Under the pieces are notes generated by a model, which did not search any database, had not been told where the DNA came from, and worked only from the letters and a program-made list of their open reading frames with translations. Shown in pieces: positions 38,454 to 48,027 of a stretch of 64,000 bases of DNA. The DNA is from JAEYZM01 sp943372195 (lineage in GTDB: Bacteria > Bacteroidota > Bacteroidia > Sphingobacteriales > Sphingobacteriaceae): positions 27,701 to 91,700 of the forward strand of contig CALRXS010000014.1 of assembly GCA_943372195.1 (NCBI GenBank), read 5' to 3'. A program made the position numbers and the translations under genes. The number at the start of each line of letters is the position of its first letter. Positions within the stretch are counted from its first letter, which is position 1.

Positions 38454-39662
38454 ATGGCAAACTACGATTTAAATCAAAAATATGAAATGTCGGCCGGCGC
38501 AAAACGTTGGGCTATGATCCTTTTGGCAATAGGTATATTGTCGATCGGATACGGATTCCTTTCAGGTCATGCAGAAAGAACTTTTGCAAACTTGTTATTG
38601 AACAGTTACTATATCACTGGCTTATGCTTAGCAGGTTTATTCTTTGTAGCAATACAATACGTAGCAAATGCTGGTTGGGCTACTGCTTTAGTAAGAATAC
38701 CTTCTGCATTTAGTGCAGTTTTACCATGGGCAGCTATCATTTTAGTGATTGTAGCTTTCAGTGGTATCTCTACACATAACTTATATCATCATTGGGCAGA
38801 TCCAGAAATTGTTGATCCTAATTCACCCAAATTTGATAAGCTTATTGCAGGTAAGTCTGCTTTATTAAACGTACCATTCTTTATGATTCGTTTGGTAGGC
38901 TTCTTAGGTATCTGGACAATCTTCATGCGTTTATTGCGTAAGTTTTCTTTGAACGAAGATCAAACAGGTGGTATAGTTAATCATGACAAAGGTATTAAGT
39001 TCTCTGCAATATTCTTAGTGATTTTTGGTTTCACTTCTGCTGTTTATGCATTCGACGTGATCATGTCATTAGAAGCACATTGGTTCTCAACTATGTTTGC
39101 TTGGTATAACTTCGCTGCTCTCTGGGTAAGTGGTTTATCAGCAATTGCTTTAACTCTTATTTTGTTAAGAGAAAAAGGATATTTCCAATGGGTAAATGAT
39201 TCACATTTACATGACCTTGGTAAATTTATTTTTGCATTCTCGATCTTCTGGACGTATGTATGGTTCTCTCAATTCTTATTGATCTACTATGCTAACATCC
39301 CTGAAGAAACTATATACTTTAGAAAGAGATGGGATAATGGTTATTTAACATTCTTCTGGTTAAACATCATCATCAACTTTGTATTACCAGTTTTAATCTT
39401 AATGACACGTGATGCTAAACGTAATTTCAAAACAATGAAAATTGTTACGATTATTATTTTAGCTGGTCATTGGTTAGATTATTATATGATGATTATGCCA
39501 GGTACAGTTGAAGAGCATTTCGGATTCGGTATCATTGAATTTGGTACTACAGCAGGCTTTGTTGGATTATTTATGTGGTTGATGTTAACTGCATTAAGCA
39601 AGGCAGCATTAGTTCCGAAAAATCACCCATTCTTAGAAGAAAGTTTACATCACGAGATATAG
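38454..39662 (+). CDS. actF: ActF: second NrfD-like membrane subunit of ACIII
   Basis: A 402-residue membrane protein with about ten helices, a shorter relative of ActC. Conserved histidines and tryptophans occur in HNLYHHWADPE and SLEAHWFSTMFAWYNFA. Family knowledge: ActF contributes to quinol oxidation and, with ActC, to possible proton transfer. It ends 26 bp before coxB. Confidence 0.95.
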   Translation: MANYDLNQKYEMSAGAKRWAMILLAIGILSIGYGFLSGHAERTFANLLLNSYYITGLCLAGLFFVAIQYVANAGWATALVRIPSAFSAVLPWAAIILVIVAFSGISTHNLYHHWADPEIVDPNSPKFDKLIAGKSALLNVPFFMIRLVGFLGIWTIFMRLLRKFSLNEDQTGGIVNHDKGIKFSAIFLVIFGFTSAVYAFDVIMSLEAHWFSTMFAWYNFAALWVSGLSAIALTLILLREKGYFQWVNDSHLHDLGKFIFAFSIFWTYVWFSQFLLIYYANIPEETIYFRKRWDNGYLTFFWLNIIINFVLPVLILMTRDAKRNFKTMKIVTIIILAGHWLDYYMMIMPGTVEEHFGFGIIEFGTTAGFVGLFMWLMLTALSKAALVPKNHPFLEESLHHEI

Positions 39663-39688
39663 TAATATACCGTAAAGAAAATTATTTT

Positions 39689-40861
39689 ATGAACTACTCT
39701 ATATTATCAAACATGAAATCGAAAGCAATTGCAATGTTGTCTTTAGCAGTGATGACTATCACTTCAAATTCAGCATTTGCACAAGACGCTTCGATGTCAG
39801 AGCCAAAACCATTAAGCATCGACTTTTGGTTTTACACTTTATTATTAGTGTCGGCAGTTTTAGTATTTGTTGTTATCAATAAAACTATAAAGGCTTTAGA
39901 ATTAACACAAGTATTAAATGACAAGCCAATTACTATAAAATGGAATCGCATAAATGGTTTCATGTTTATATTATTCGGACTTGGTTTCTTTGCAGCAATT
40001 GCATGGGAGTTTAATACACACGGTCGTCAGTTATTACCAGTTGCCGCTTCAGAGCATGGTGCTTTAACTGATAACTTATTCAACATTACTTTAATCATTA
40101 CAGGTATAGTATTCGTACTTACTCATATTGCTTTGTTTTTATTCTCTTATAATTACAAAGGCACTAGCGAAAGAAAAGCATTTTTCTATTCGCATAATGA
40201 TAAGTTAGAAGTTTACTGGACAGTTATACCTGCTATAGTATTAGCGGTTTTAGTTTTCTCTGGATGGAAGACTTGGACAAACATTACTAAGCCAGCTCCA
40301 CAAGAAGCATTAACACTTGATGTTACTGCTAAACAATTTGGTTGGGTAGTTCGTTACCCAGGTAATGACGGTAAGTTAGGTACTAAAACTTTCAAGTTAG
40401 TTAACGATGTTAACGAAACAGGAGTGAACTTTAACGATGCTGCTTCAAAAGACGATTACTTCACTAGAGAAATTTATTTACCAGTAGGTAAGCCTGTGAA
40501 ATTCAACTTTGGTGCTAAAGATGTAATTCACTCAGCATATATGCCTCACTTTAGAGCGCAAATGAACTGTGTACCTGGTATGCCAACTACATTCTGGTTT
40601 ACACCAACAATTACTACTGCACAGATGCGTGAAAATACGAATGACCCTAAGTTTGATTACTTATTGTTATGTGCTAAAATTTGCGGTTCTGCTCATTATA
40701 ACATGCAAGTAAAAATTGTTGTTGTAGAAGATGCAGAATACAAAAAATGGTTAGCTACTCAAGTGCCATATTATAACGAAGAAACAGCAAAGCAAATCAC
40801 AGAAGCTGAAACTGCTAGAATGAAAGCAGATGAAGCTAGATTAGCAATGAACAGTCATTAA
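39689..40861 (+). CDS. coxB: Cytochrome c oxidase subunit II (CuA)
   Basis: The ATG at 39689 gives 390 residues. An in-frame codon far upstream, inside actF, is rejected. Residues 1-35 form a signal peptide ending A-F-A-Q, followed by two membrane helices. The C-terminal cupredoxin domain holds CuA ligands: H in DVIHSAYMPHF, then C-A-K-I-C-G-S-A-H-Y-N-M. The second residue of the usual C-x-E-x-C stretch is lysine instead of glutamate. Family knowledge: it takes electrons from cytochrome c and passes them to heme a of subunit I. The first gene of the oxidase part of the cluster. Confidence 0.93.
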   Translation: MNYSILSNMKSKAIAMLSLAVMTITSNSAFAQDASMSEPKPLSIDFWFYTLLLVSAVLVFVVINKTIKALELTQVLNDKPITIKWNRINGFMFILFGLGFFAAIAWEFNTHGRQLLPVAASEHGALTDNLFNITLIITGIVFVLTHIALFLFSYNYKGTSERKAFFYSHNDKLEVYWTVIPAIVLAVLVFSGWKTWTNITKPAPQEALTLDVTAKQFGWVVRYPGNDGKLGTKTFKLVNDVNETGVNFNDAASKDDYFTREIYLPVGKPVKFNFGAKDVIHSAYMPHFRAQMNCVPGMPTTFWFTPTITTAQMRENTNDPKFDYLLLCAKICGSAHYNMQVKIVVVEDAEYKKWLATQVPYYNEETAKQITEAETARMKADEARLAMNSH

Positions 40862-40884
40862 TAGAAAAAATAGATATACTTTAT

Positions 40885-42747
40885 ATGTCAAATCAAGCTT
40901 TACACCAAACTGACGTGCACGCGCATGCAGATCACCACGAACATCATCCTGAGACGTTCTGGTCGAAGTACGTTTTCAGTATGGACCACAAGATGATTGC
41001 TAAACAATTCCTTATCACAGGTATTATTATGGCAGTAATCGGAATGGTACTTTCTGTATTGTTTCGTATTCAATTAGGATGGCCAGAAGAAACATTCCCA
41101 TTCTTAGAAAGAGTTTTAGGTAAATGGGCGAAAGACGGTCGTATAGATCCTTCTTTCTATATGTCAATGGTTACTATTCACGGTACCATCATGGTATTCT
41201 TTGTATTAACTGCTGGCTTAAGTGGTACTTTTTCAAACCTATTAATTCCATTGCAAGTTGGTGCTAGAGATATGGCTTCACCATTCTTGAATATGTTATC
41301 ATACTGGTTCTTCTTTGGAGCTTCAGTTATCATGACTTATTCATTATTCATTGAAACTGGTCCTGCAGGTCCGGGTTGGACAATCTACCCTCCTCTATCA
41401 GCATTACCAAAAGCAATGCCTGGTTCTGGATTAGGTATGACTTTATGGTTGATTTCGATGTCATTATTCGTTGCGTCATCATTAATGGGTGGTATCAACT
41501 ATATTAGTACTGTATTAAACATGCGTACTAAAGGTATGTCGATGACTAAAATGCCTTTAACAATTTGGGCATTTTTCTTAACGGCTATTTTAGGTGTGTT
41601 ATCATTCCCTGTATTATTAGCAGGTGTATTATTATTAATCTTCGACAGAAGTTTTGGTACAAGTTTCTACTTGTCTGATATCTATATCGGTGGTGAAGCA
41701 TTACCAAATTCAGGAGGTTCTCCAGTATTGTTCCAGCATTTATTCTGGTTCTTAGGTCACCCTGAAGTATACATCATTATTATGCCTGCATTAGGTATAA
41801 CATCAGAAATTATTGCAACAAATGCTCGTAAGCCAATCTTCGGTTACAGAGCGATGATTATATCTTTATTAGGTATTGCCTTCTTATCATTTATAGTTTG
41901 GGGTCACCATATGTTCGTGACAGGTATGAATCCGTTTTTAGGCTCGGTATTCATGTTCACTACATTGATTATCGCGGTACCATCCGCAGTAAAAACCTTT
42001 AACTACTTAGCGACATTATGGAAAGGTAATATTCAATTTACGCCAGCGATGTTGTTCTCTATCGGATTAGTTTCGTTGTTCGTAACAGGTGGTTTAACAG
42101 GTATTTTCTTAGGTAATGCATCATTAGATATAAACTTACACGATACTTATTTCGTAGTAGCTCACTTCCATATTGTAATGGGTTCAGCTGCGATCTTCGG
42201 TATGTTTGCGGGTGTTTACCACTGGTATCCTAAATTGTTCGGTAAAATGATGGACGCACGTTTAGGTTACTTCCATTTTTGGTTAACATTTATCTCAGTG
42301 TATTGTGTATTCTTCCCGATGCACTTCATCGGATTAGATGGTGTGCCTCGTAGATATTATTCATTCACTAGCTTCGAGTTCATGAATGAGTGGTTAGCTG
42401 TAAATAAGTTCATCAGTATTTCAGCGATCTTAGGTTCAATTGCACAGTTCATCTTCTTATATAATTTCTTTAGAAATATTTTCAAAGGTGAGAAGGCAAC
42501 ACAAAACCCTTGGAGATCAAATACATTAGAGTGGACAGCTCCAGTTGAGCATTTACATGGTAACTGGCCAGGTGAAATTCCATCTGTTTATAGATGGCCG
42601 TATGATTATTCTAAGCCAGGTGCTGAAGAAGATTTCATACCACAAACTGTACCTTTCTCGCAAACAATGTCATCAAATTTACCTGAAGACATTGGTGATA
42701 TGAATACATCACATGCGACAACAGCAACAGAAGTAGAAGCGAAATAA
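40885..42747 (+). CDS. coxA: Cytochrome c oxidase subunit I
   Basis: A 620-residue, 12-helix heme-copper oxidase subunit. Visible ligands are H in SMVTIHGTIMVF (heme a), the CuB and crosslinked-tyrosine motif FLGHPEVYI, WGHHMFVTG (CuB histidines) and HDTYFVVAHFHIVMG (both hemes). The N-terminus is histidine-rich (HAHADHHEHHPE). Family knowledge: reduces oxygen to water and pumps protons. A C-terminal extension with W and P residues is typical of Bacteroidota. It lies 23 bp after coxB. Confidence 0.98.
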   Translation: MSNQALHQTDVHAHADHHEHHPETFWSKYVFSMDHKMIAKQFLITGIIMAVIGMVLSVLFRIQLGWPEETFPFLERVLGKWAKDGRIDPSFYMSMVTIHGTIMVFFVLTAGLSGTFSNLLIPLQVGARDMASPFLNMLSYWFFFGASVIMTYSLFIETGPAGPGWTIYPPLSALPKAMPGSGLGMTLWLISMSLFVASSLMGGINYISTVLNMRTKGMSMTKMPLTIWAFFLTAILGVLSFPVLLAGVLLLIFDRSFGTSFYLSDIYIGGEALPNSGGSPVLFQHLFWFLGHPEVYIIIMPALGITSEIIATNARKPIFGYRAMIISLLGIAFLSFIVWGHHMFVTGMNPFLGSVFMFTTLIIAVPSAVKTFNYLATLWKGNIQFTPAMLFSIGLVSLFVTGGLTGIFLGNASLDINLHDTYFVVAHFHIVMGSAAIFGMFAGVYHWYPKLFGKMMDARLGYFHFWLTFISVYCVFFPMHFIGLDGVPRRYYSFTSFEFMNEWLAVNKFISISAILGSIAQFIFLYNFFRNIFKGEKATQNPWRSNTLEWTAPVEHLHGNWPGEIPSVYRWPYDYSKPGAEEDFIPQTVPFSQTMSSNLPEDIGDMNTSHATTATEVEAK

Positions 42748-42757
42748 TTATATATCG

Positions 42758-43858
42758 ATGAGCTTTAGTTCGTATCGATATGATTATAATAAAAATGAAA
42801 AGAGATTCATCAGAATCAGTTTTATAACAATTTGTTCTTTGTTTCTTTTAATTCTTGCCGGAGGTATTGTTCGCAGTACTGGTTCAGGTATGGGATGCCC
42901 CGATTGGCCAAAGTGTTTTGATCAATGGGTGCCACCTACAAGTGTCAACCAATTACCTGCTGACTACCGCGAACAATACTTACAAAAGAGGCTCGAAAAA
43001 AATAATCGATTCGCAAATATGCTTGAATCATTAGGGCGTGTTAAGTTAGCAACACAATTGCGCAACGACCCTAGTATTAAGCAAAGCGAAGAGTTTAATG
43101 TTGCGAACACTTATACTGAATACATCAATCGTTTAGTAGGTGCAGCAACAGGATTGTTTATGTTATTAATGTTGTGGTTTTCTATACCATTATTCAAAAC
43201 ACATCCCATGGCTCTGATATTAAGTGTCATCACATTGCTGATAACATTTTTTCAAGCTTGGTTAGGCTCTATAGTTGTTGCAAGTAATTTGGTTTCATGG
43301 ATAATCACCTTACACATGGTGTTAGCCATTCTGATTTTAGCACTAGTAATTTATGCTTATTGTAATGTAAAGTATAAATATTTAGAACCAGTAAAACTAT
43401 CAGTAAGCAAACTAAGAGTAGCTTCAACAATCTCTTGGATTTTATTAGCATTAACAGTTTTACAAATTATTTGGGGAACTGAATTGCGCGAAACCATCGA
43501 TTATTACTCTGATTTTTGGAGAGGTACCAATAGAGGTGAATATGTAAATCTTTCAGGTTTCATATTTAAACTTCATAGAAGCTTTTCAATTGTACTGATG
43601 TTGCTTTGTATCTATTGCACATGGTACATCAGAATTTATTTCGGAGCAGTTAAACGTTTAAGAAGATTTTCTTCATCGGCAATTATTTTATTAATCATTC
43701 AAGTTGTATCGGGTGTTGTACTTGCAAATTTTGCATTGCCACCATTTGTTCAACCTATTCATTTGCTAATTTCTAGCATGCTAACAGCAGCTATTTTGAT
43801 GCAAATAATTATGATTAATATTTACAAAAGAAACATCGCACTAGATTTAATTAGTTAA
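42758..43858 (+). CDS. ctaA: Heme A synthase CtaA/Cox15
   Basis: A 366-residue membrane protein with about eight helices. The signature GGIVRSTGSGMGCPDWPKCF contains the paired-cysteine loop, and conserved histidines occur in ITLHMVLAIL, FKLHRSFSIV and VQPIHLLISS. Family knowledge: oxidises heme O to heme A for the oxidase. A hydrophilic insert near residues 65-115 (Q-Y-L-Q-K-R-L-E-K) is characteristic of the phylum. Located 10 bp after coxA and 1 bp before ctaB. Confidence 0.93.
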   Translation: MSFSSYRYDYNKNEKRFIRISFITICSLFLLILAGGIVRSTGSGMGCPDWPKCFDQWVPPTSVNQLPADYREQYLQKRLEKNNRFANMLESLGRVKLATQLRNDPSIKQSEEFNVANTYTEYINRLVGAATGLFMLLMLWFSIPLFKTHPMALILSVITLLITFFQAWLGSIVVASNLVSWIITLHMVLAILILALVIYAYCNVKYKYLEPVKLSVSKLRVASTISWILLALTVLQIIWGTELRETIDYYSDFWRGTNRGEYVNLSGFIFKLHRSFSIVLMLLCIYCTWYIRIYFGAVKRLRRFSSSAIILLIIQVVSGVVLANFALPPFVQPIHLLISSMLTAAILMQIIMINIYKRNIALDLIS

Positions 43859-43859
43859 A

Positions 43860-44750
43860 GTGATAGTAGAAAAAATACATACTAAATCAATGTTTGCTCA
43901 AAAGGCACAAGACTACGTTCAATTGCTAAAATTGCGATTGACAATGCTTGTGGTATTTTCGGCAGCAATAACTTTTGCATATGCTGCGAAAGGAAGTTTA
44001 GTATGGACTGATATGTTGTTAATGATATTAGGCGGATTTTTAACTACTGCATCAGCAAATGGTTTCAATCAAGTAATTGAAAGAGAAACCGACAAACTAA
44101 TGAAAAGAACAATGAATCGCCCAATGCCAACATCTAGAATGTCGAGCACCGAAGGTATTATTGCTTCTATCATTATGGGTATTGCTGGTATAAGTATACT
44201 TACATTCTGTTTCAATACCATTACTGGTGTATTAGCATTGTTCTCAATTATTTCTTACGCATTTATTTACACCCCATTAAAAACAAGAACACCAATTGCT
44301 GTTTTTGTTGGAGCTATTGCAGGTGCAATGCCACCTTTATTGGGTTATGTTGCATATTCAAACTCTTTTGGTTTTGAACCAGGTATCATGTTTGCTATTC
44401 AATTTATATGGCAATTCCCACATTTCTGGGCAGTAGCATGGGTGCTTGATGAAGACTATAAAAGAGCAGGCATGCATTTGATGCCTTCAAAAGATGGGCG
44501 TTCAAAAAATAGTGCCTTTCAAATTATGCTTTACACTTTAATCTTAATACCAGTAAGTTTATTGCCGATAAAATTTGGCATGGCTGGTTTCGGATTAGGA
44601 ATAATTTCATTGTTAGTAGGCATTGCATTTTTCTTACAATCTGTAAAGCTTTACAGAGAGTGCAGTGTGAAAGCAGCTAAAGAATTAATGTTCGGATCGT
44701 TCTTATACTTACCTATTGTGCAAATAACTTTATTAATCGATAAATTATGA
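43860..44750 (+). CDS. ctaB: Heme O synthase CtaB (protoheme IX farnesyltransferase)
   Basis: A 296-residue UbiA-type prenyltransferase with about eight helices. The diphosphate-binding motif is NQVIERETDKLMKRTMNRP near residue 75, and a second conserved loop is WVLDEDYKRAGMHLMP. The start is GTG, 1 bp after ctaA; the ATG ten codons in is an alternative. Family knowledge: adds farnesyl to heme B, making heme O for CtaA. Its stop overlaps the next start by 4 bp (ATGA). Confidence 0.94.
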   Translation: MIVEKIHTKSMFAQKAQDYVQLLKLRLTMLVVFSAAITFAYAAKGSLVWTDMLLMILGGFLTTASANGFNQVIERETDKLMKRTMNRPMPTSRMSSTEGIIASIIMGIAGISILTFCFNTITGVLALFSIISYAFIYTPLKTRTPIAVFVGAIAGAMPPLLGYVAYSNSFGFEPGIMFAIQFIWQFPHFWAVAWVLDEDYKRAGMHLMPSKDGRSKNSAFQIMLYTLILIPVSLLPIKFGMAGFGLGIISLLVGIAFFLQSVKLYRECSVKAAKELMFGSFLYLPIVQITLLIDKL

Positions 44751-45325
44751 TGGCAAGTATAGATACAAAAGTTCAACAAGATAAATTTAACCCAAGACCG
44801 GTTAAATTTATATTATGGTTATTCATCTTGAGTTCAATAATGTTGTTCGCAGGTATAACCAGTGCATACATAGTGCGACAAGCTGAAGGTAATTGGAAAA
44901 TATTCGATTTGCCTTCTATGTTTTACTATACCACTGTCTTGATTTTATTAAGTAGTGCTACTATGCATTGGTCGTATTTACAAGCAAAGAAATTTAACTT
45001 AAGAAACCAAAAAATTGGCCTATGGATCACCTTCGTTTTAGGTGTTGCATTTTTAATTGGTCAATACCAAGGATGGAAAGAATTGGTAAACAGCAAAGTG
45101 TTTTTCTCTGGTAATCCAGCTGAATCATTTGTGTATGTTATATCAGGTTTCCATGCTGTTCATATCATCGCAGGACTCATAATTATGTTGACTGCAATGA
45201 TTGGTGTTCATAGCAATATCAACCAAACTAAGAACGTATTCCGTATGGAATTAAGTTCTGTTTTTTGGCATTTTATTGATATTCTTTGGATATATTTGTT
45301 CGTGTTTTTAATGATAAATAGATAG
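44747..45325 (+). CDS. Cytochrome c oxidase subunit III, first copy
   Basis: A 192-residue membrane protein with five helices of the subunit III type: FILWLFILSSIMLFAGITSAY, then SGFHAVHIIAGLIIML and a C-terminal SVFWHFIDILWIYLFVFL, the typical W-H-x(2)-D-x(2)-W motif. It is shorter than mitochondrial subunit III. Family knowledge: subunit III stabilises the proton-pumping core. A second, longer copy follows 12 bp later, a common arrangement in Bacteroidota. Confidence 0.9.
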   Translation: MMASIDTKVQQDKFNPRPVKFILWLFILSSIMLFAGITSAYIVRQAEGNWKIFDLPSMFYYTTVLILLSSATMHWSYLQAKKFNLRNQKIGLWITFVLGVAFLIGQYQGWKELVNSKVFFSGNPAESFVYVISGFHAVHIIAGLIIMLTAMIGVHSNINQTKNVFRMELSSVFWHFIDILWIYLFVFLMINR

Positions 45326-45337
45326 TCTAAATTACAA

Positions 45338-46018
45338 ATGATGAATACTTCTCAAATAGACGAGATCAAATCAACTCCTTGGAACGGTGGAAGATCACCT
45401 TTCAACGTTGAGTATGGTAAGTTGATGATGTGGTTCTTCCTTTTATCGGATGCTTTCACATTTTCTGCATTGTTAATCGCATATGGTGCCCTACGTTTTA
45501 GTAGCGTATCATGGCCTGATCCAGATGTTGTTTTTCAATCTGCTCCAGGTATATCACATGGTGCTCCATTAGTTTTCGTAGGTATTATGACCTTCATCTT
45601 AATCATGAGCTCTGTGACAATGGTATTAGCTGTAGAAGCTGGTCACCGTAAAGCAAAAGCAGAGGTTGGTAAATGGATGATCTGGACAATCATAGGTGGT
45701 CTATTATTTTTAGGTTGCCAAGCTTGGGAATGGACGCATTTACATCATGAAGGTGCTTGGTGGGGTAGAAATCCGTTTTTAAATGCGGATGGTAGCGTCG
45801 CTTCAACGAACTTTACGAACTTGTTCTTTACTATTACTGGTTTCCATGGTTTCCACGTATTCTCAGGTGTAGTAATTAATATCATCATCATGTTAAATGT
45901 TTACAACGGTACTTATGAGCGCCGTGGTCATTATGATATGATTGAGAAAGTTGGTTTATACTGGCACTTTGTAGATTTAGTTTGGGTATTCGTATTCACA
46001 TTCTTCTACTTAGTTTAA
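45338..46018 (+). CDS. Cytochrome c oxidase subunit III, second copy
   Basis: A 226-residue protein related to the preceding gene. It has about five to six helices, KLMMWFFLLSDAFTFSALLI early, TGFHGFHVFSGVVINI, and the C-terminal WHFVDLVWVFVFTFFYL. Paired subunit III genes in one oxidase operon suggest that both polypeptides join the complex; that is an inference. It lies 12 bp after the first copy. Confidence 0.93.
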   Translation: MMNTSQIDEIKSTPWNGGRSPFNVEYGKLMMWFFLLSDAFTFSALLIAYGALRFSSVSWPDPDVVFQSAPGISHGAPLVFVGIMTFILIMSSVTMVLAVEAGHRKAKAEVGKWMIWTIIGGLLFLGCQAWEWTHLHHEGAWWGRNPFLNADGSVASTNFTNLFFTITGFHGFHVFSGVVINIIIMLNVYNGTYERRGHYDMIEKVGLYWHFVDLVWVFVFTFFYLV

Positions 46019-46051
46019 AAAAATTTATTAGATAATTTTAATACAAAAGAT

Positions 46052-46393
46052 ATGTCAGCAGAACATCACGCAGCAGAACATCACGACGATCATGCAAGCA
46101 TGACTAAGAAAAAAATCTGGTCAGTATTTTGGGTGTTATTAGGTATTACTGCAATAGAATTTTTTATCGCATTAGTAATGATACCTCAAGGTATGATTGG
46201 TCAAGGCATAGGTAATGTAATCTATATCGCTTTAACTCTTTTAAAAGCATTTTACATTGTTGCCTATTTCATGCACTTGAAATTTGAAAAATTAGCATTA
46301 ATATATTCAATTATAGTTCCTTTAGTTTTCATCATATTCTTTATTATATGGATGTTATACGAAGGTAACTTCTGGATGAATATTAGAAATTAA
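46052..46393 (+). CDS. Cytochrome c oxidase subunit IV (CtaF-like)
   Basis: A 113-residue protein with a histidine-rich start (HHAAEHHDDHAS) and three membrane helices. The IYIALTLLKAFYIVAYFMHL segment matches the prokaryotic cytochrome c oxidase subunit IV family. Family knowledge: small accessory subunit. It sits 33 bp after the second subunit III gene and 2 bp before the Sco gene. Confidence 0.9.
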   Translation: MSAEHHAAEHHDDHASMTKKKIWSVFWVLLGITAIEFFIALVMIPQGMIGQGIGNVIYIALTLLKAFYIVAYFMHLKFEKLALIYSIIVPLVFIIFFIIWMLYEGNFWMNIRN

Positions 46394-46395
46394 TT

Positions 46396-47094
46396 ATGAA
46401 AGCAAGAGGTATAAAAACTACAATTATCCTCTTCATAGTATTGGTTGTTCCGGTGATTGGGTATTTATTACTCAAGACCGGAACAAATCATTATATAGCC
46501 CTACCTATATACGGAGAACGATATGCTGAAGAGAAGGTAATAGATGGCAAAACTGTTGTAGATACAGTATATCACACTATAGGTGATTTCGAATTCACTA
46601 ATCAAAATGGCGAAGCAGTAAGCTCAAAATCATTAGAAGGTAAAATCAAAATCGTAGATTTTTTCTTCGTTGATTGTCAAACTATTTGTCCGAAAATGAG
46701 CACTCAAATGCAACGTGTGCAAGACAAAGTGAAAACAGTAAATGAAATTGTTATTCTTTCTCATACAGTAAACCCAGAAGCTGATTCAGTTTCTGTTCTA
46801 AAAAGATATGCTACAGAATACGGTGCGATTGATAACAAGTGGCATTTCTTAACCGGCAATAAAAAAGACATCTATGAGATCGCTCGTAAAGGCTATTTAG
46901 TAAATGCTCTTCAAGGCGATGGCGGTCCAGATGATTTTATTCATACAGAACTATTTGTTTTGGTTGATCATAAAAACAGAATCAGAGGTTTATATGATGG
47001 AACTTCTAAAGAAGCAGTTGATACATTAATTGATGAAATTAAAGTATTAATGAAACAAGAAATTCTAGGTGAAGGCAGAAAAAAAAGGTTTTAA
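46396..47094 (+). CDS. SCO1/SenC family copper-assembly protein
   Basis: A 232-residue protein with one N-terminal membrane anchor and a thioredoxin-fold domain. The copper-binding motif is C94-Q-T-I-C98-P, with the partner histidine in D-F-I-H-T-E-L-F. Family knowledge: delivers copper to the CuA site of subunit II or reduces its cysteines. Position at the end of the oxidase genes fits that role. Confidence 0.93.
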   Translation: MKARGIKTTIILFIVLVVPVIGYLLLKTGTNHYIALPIYGERYAEEKVIDGKTVVDTVYHTIGDFEFTNQNGEAVSSKSLEGKIKIVDFFFVDCQTICPKMSTQMQRVQDKVKTVNEIVILSHTVNPEADSVSVLKRYATEYGAIDNKWHFLTGNKKDIYEIARKGYLVNALQGDGGPDDFIHTELFVLVDHKNRIRGLYDGTSKEAVDTLIDEIKVLMKQEILGEGRKKRF

Positions 47095-47173
47095 TAATTA
47101 TTTAAATACTAAACAAAGTATTGAATTTTTAGTTATTTATAGAAACCTTTGTAGTGTATATAAATATTAGATA

Positions 47174-47704
47174 ATGTCAGATAAAGCTATTTTCAGATTT
47201 GTAACAGGAATTTCAATTTTTGTATTCTTAGTTGTAGTTATATTGAATAGAAAAATTATTCCAGTAACTATTGAAACTCCTTCGTTCATTTATTTTTTAC
47301 CAAAACTAAACGCGTTCATTAATTTCTTATGTAGTGTGTTATTGATCTTGTCACTTATGCAAATCAAAAAGCGCAATATTGAAGCACACAAGAAATTGAA
47401 TATTGCTACTTTTATATTATCATCAGTATTTCTGGTGTCGTATATACTCTTTCATTATTTTGTGAAAGAAACTACATACGGTGGTGATGGTGTTTTGCGT
47501 TACATTTATTATACGATATTAATATCACATATAATATTAGCTGCTGCTGTATTACCTTTAATTTTGTTGAGTTTTCACAAAGGCTTGCAAATGCAAGTTG
47601 AGAAACATAAAAAGTTAGTTCGTTGGAGTTTCCCGATTTGGTTATATGTAACTGTTACTGGTGTTATAGTTTACTTAATGATATCACCTTATTACACATT
47701 TTAA
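47174..47704 (+). CDS. DUF420 membrane protein (CtaM-like)
   Basis: A 176-residue membrane protein with about five helices. The features KLNAFINFLCSVLLILSL, the A-H-K-K-L-N segment, and H-K-K-L-V-R-W-S-F-P-I-W-L-Y are the DUF420 signature, including conserved histidines. Family knowledge: DUF420 proteins, including CtaM of Firmicutes, take part in maturation of heme-copper oxidases. Here it follows the Sco gene, supporting that role. Confidence 0.85.
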   Translation: MSDKAIFRFVTGISIFVFLVVVILNRKIIPVTIETPSFIYFLPKLNAFINFLCSVLLILSLMQIKKRNIEAHKKLNIATFILSSVFLVSYILFHYFVKETTYGGDGVLRYIYYTILISHIILAAAVLPLILLSFHKGLQMQVEKHKKLVRWSFPIWLYVTVTGVIVYLMISPYYTF

Positions 47705-47720
47705 ATTTCAATACTTCATT

Positions 47721-47996
47721 ATGAAAACATTGAAAAGAATTTCTTTAATACTTTTATTCATTTTACTAGCAAGTATAGGTTCAGAATTATACGCGCAATG
47801 TCCAATGTGTAAAGCTGCAGTTGAGTCATCTGTTGAATCAGGTCAAAGCAATGCAGGTAAAGGACTAAACAATGGCATCTTATATTTATTAGCAGCTCCT
47901 TATTTATTTGTAGCTGTACTAGGAGTTATTTGGTATAAGAAATACAGAGTCAAAGCTAAAGTTGAAGTAAAAGACGAAAAAATTATTTTAAATTAA
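47721..47996 (+). CDS. Small exported membrane protein with a C-P-M-C motif
   Basis: A 91-residue protein with a signal peptide ending LYAQ, then CPMCKAAVESSVESG, a short Gly/Asn segment and one membrane helix (about residues 51-70). A basic C-terminal tail follows. The C-x-x-C suggests metal or disulfide chemistry, but no family is recognised with certainty. Position within the oxidase cluster suggests a role in respiration-complex assembly. Confidence 0.75.
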   Translation: MKTLKRISLILLFILLASIGSELYAQCPMCKAAVESSVESGQSNAGKGLNNGILYLLAAPYLFVAVLGVIWYKKYRVKAKVEVKDEKIILN

Positions 47997-47998
47997 TC

Positions 47999-48014
47999 AT
48001 TCGCGAGAGCGAAT
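47999..48014. repeat. Short hairpin with GAGA tetraloop
   Basis: ATTCGC-GAGA-GCGAAT between two respiratory-cluster genes. A GNRA-type loop on a 6-bp stem, possibly a transcript-processing or stability hairpin. Confidence 0.5.
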
Positions 48015-48027
48015 CAATTCTATAATT

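Noticed and set aside
39575..39688. Upstream extension of coxB into actF
   Set aside because: It overlaps actF out of frame; the ATG at 39689 starts a signal peptide.
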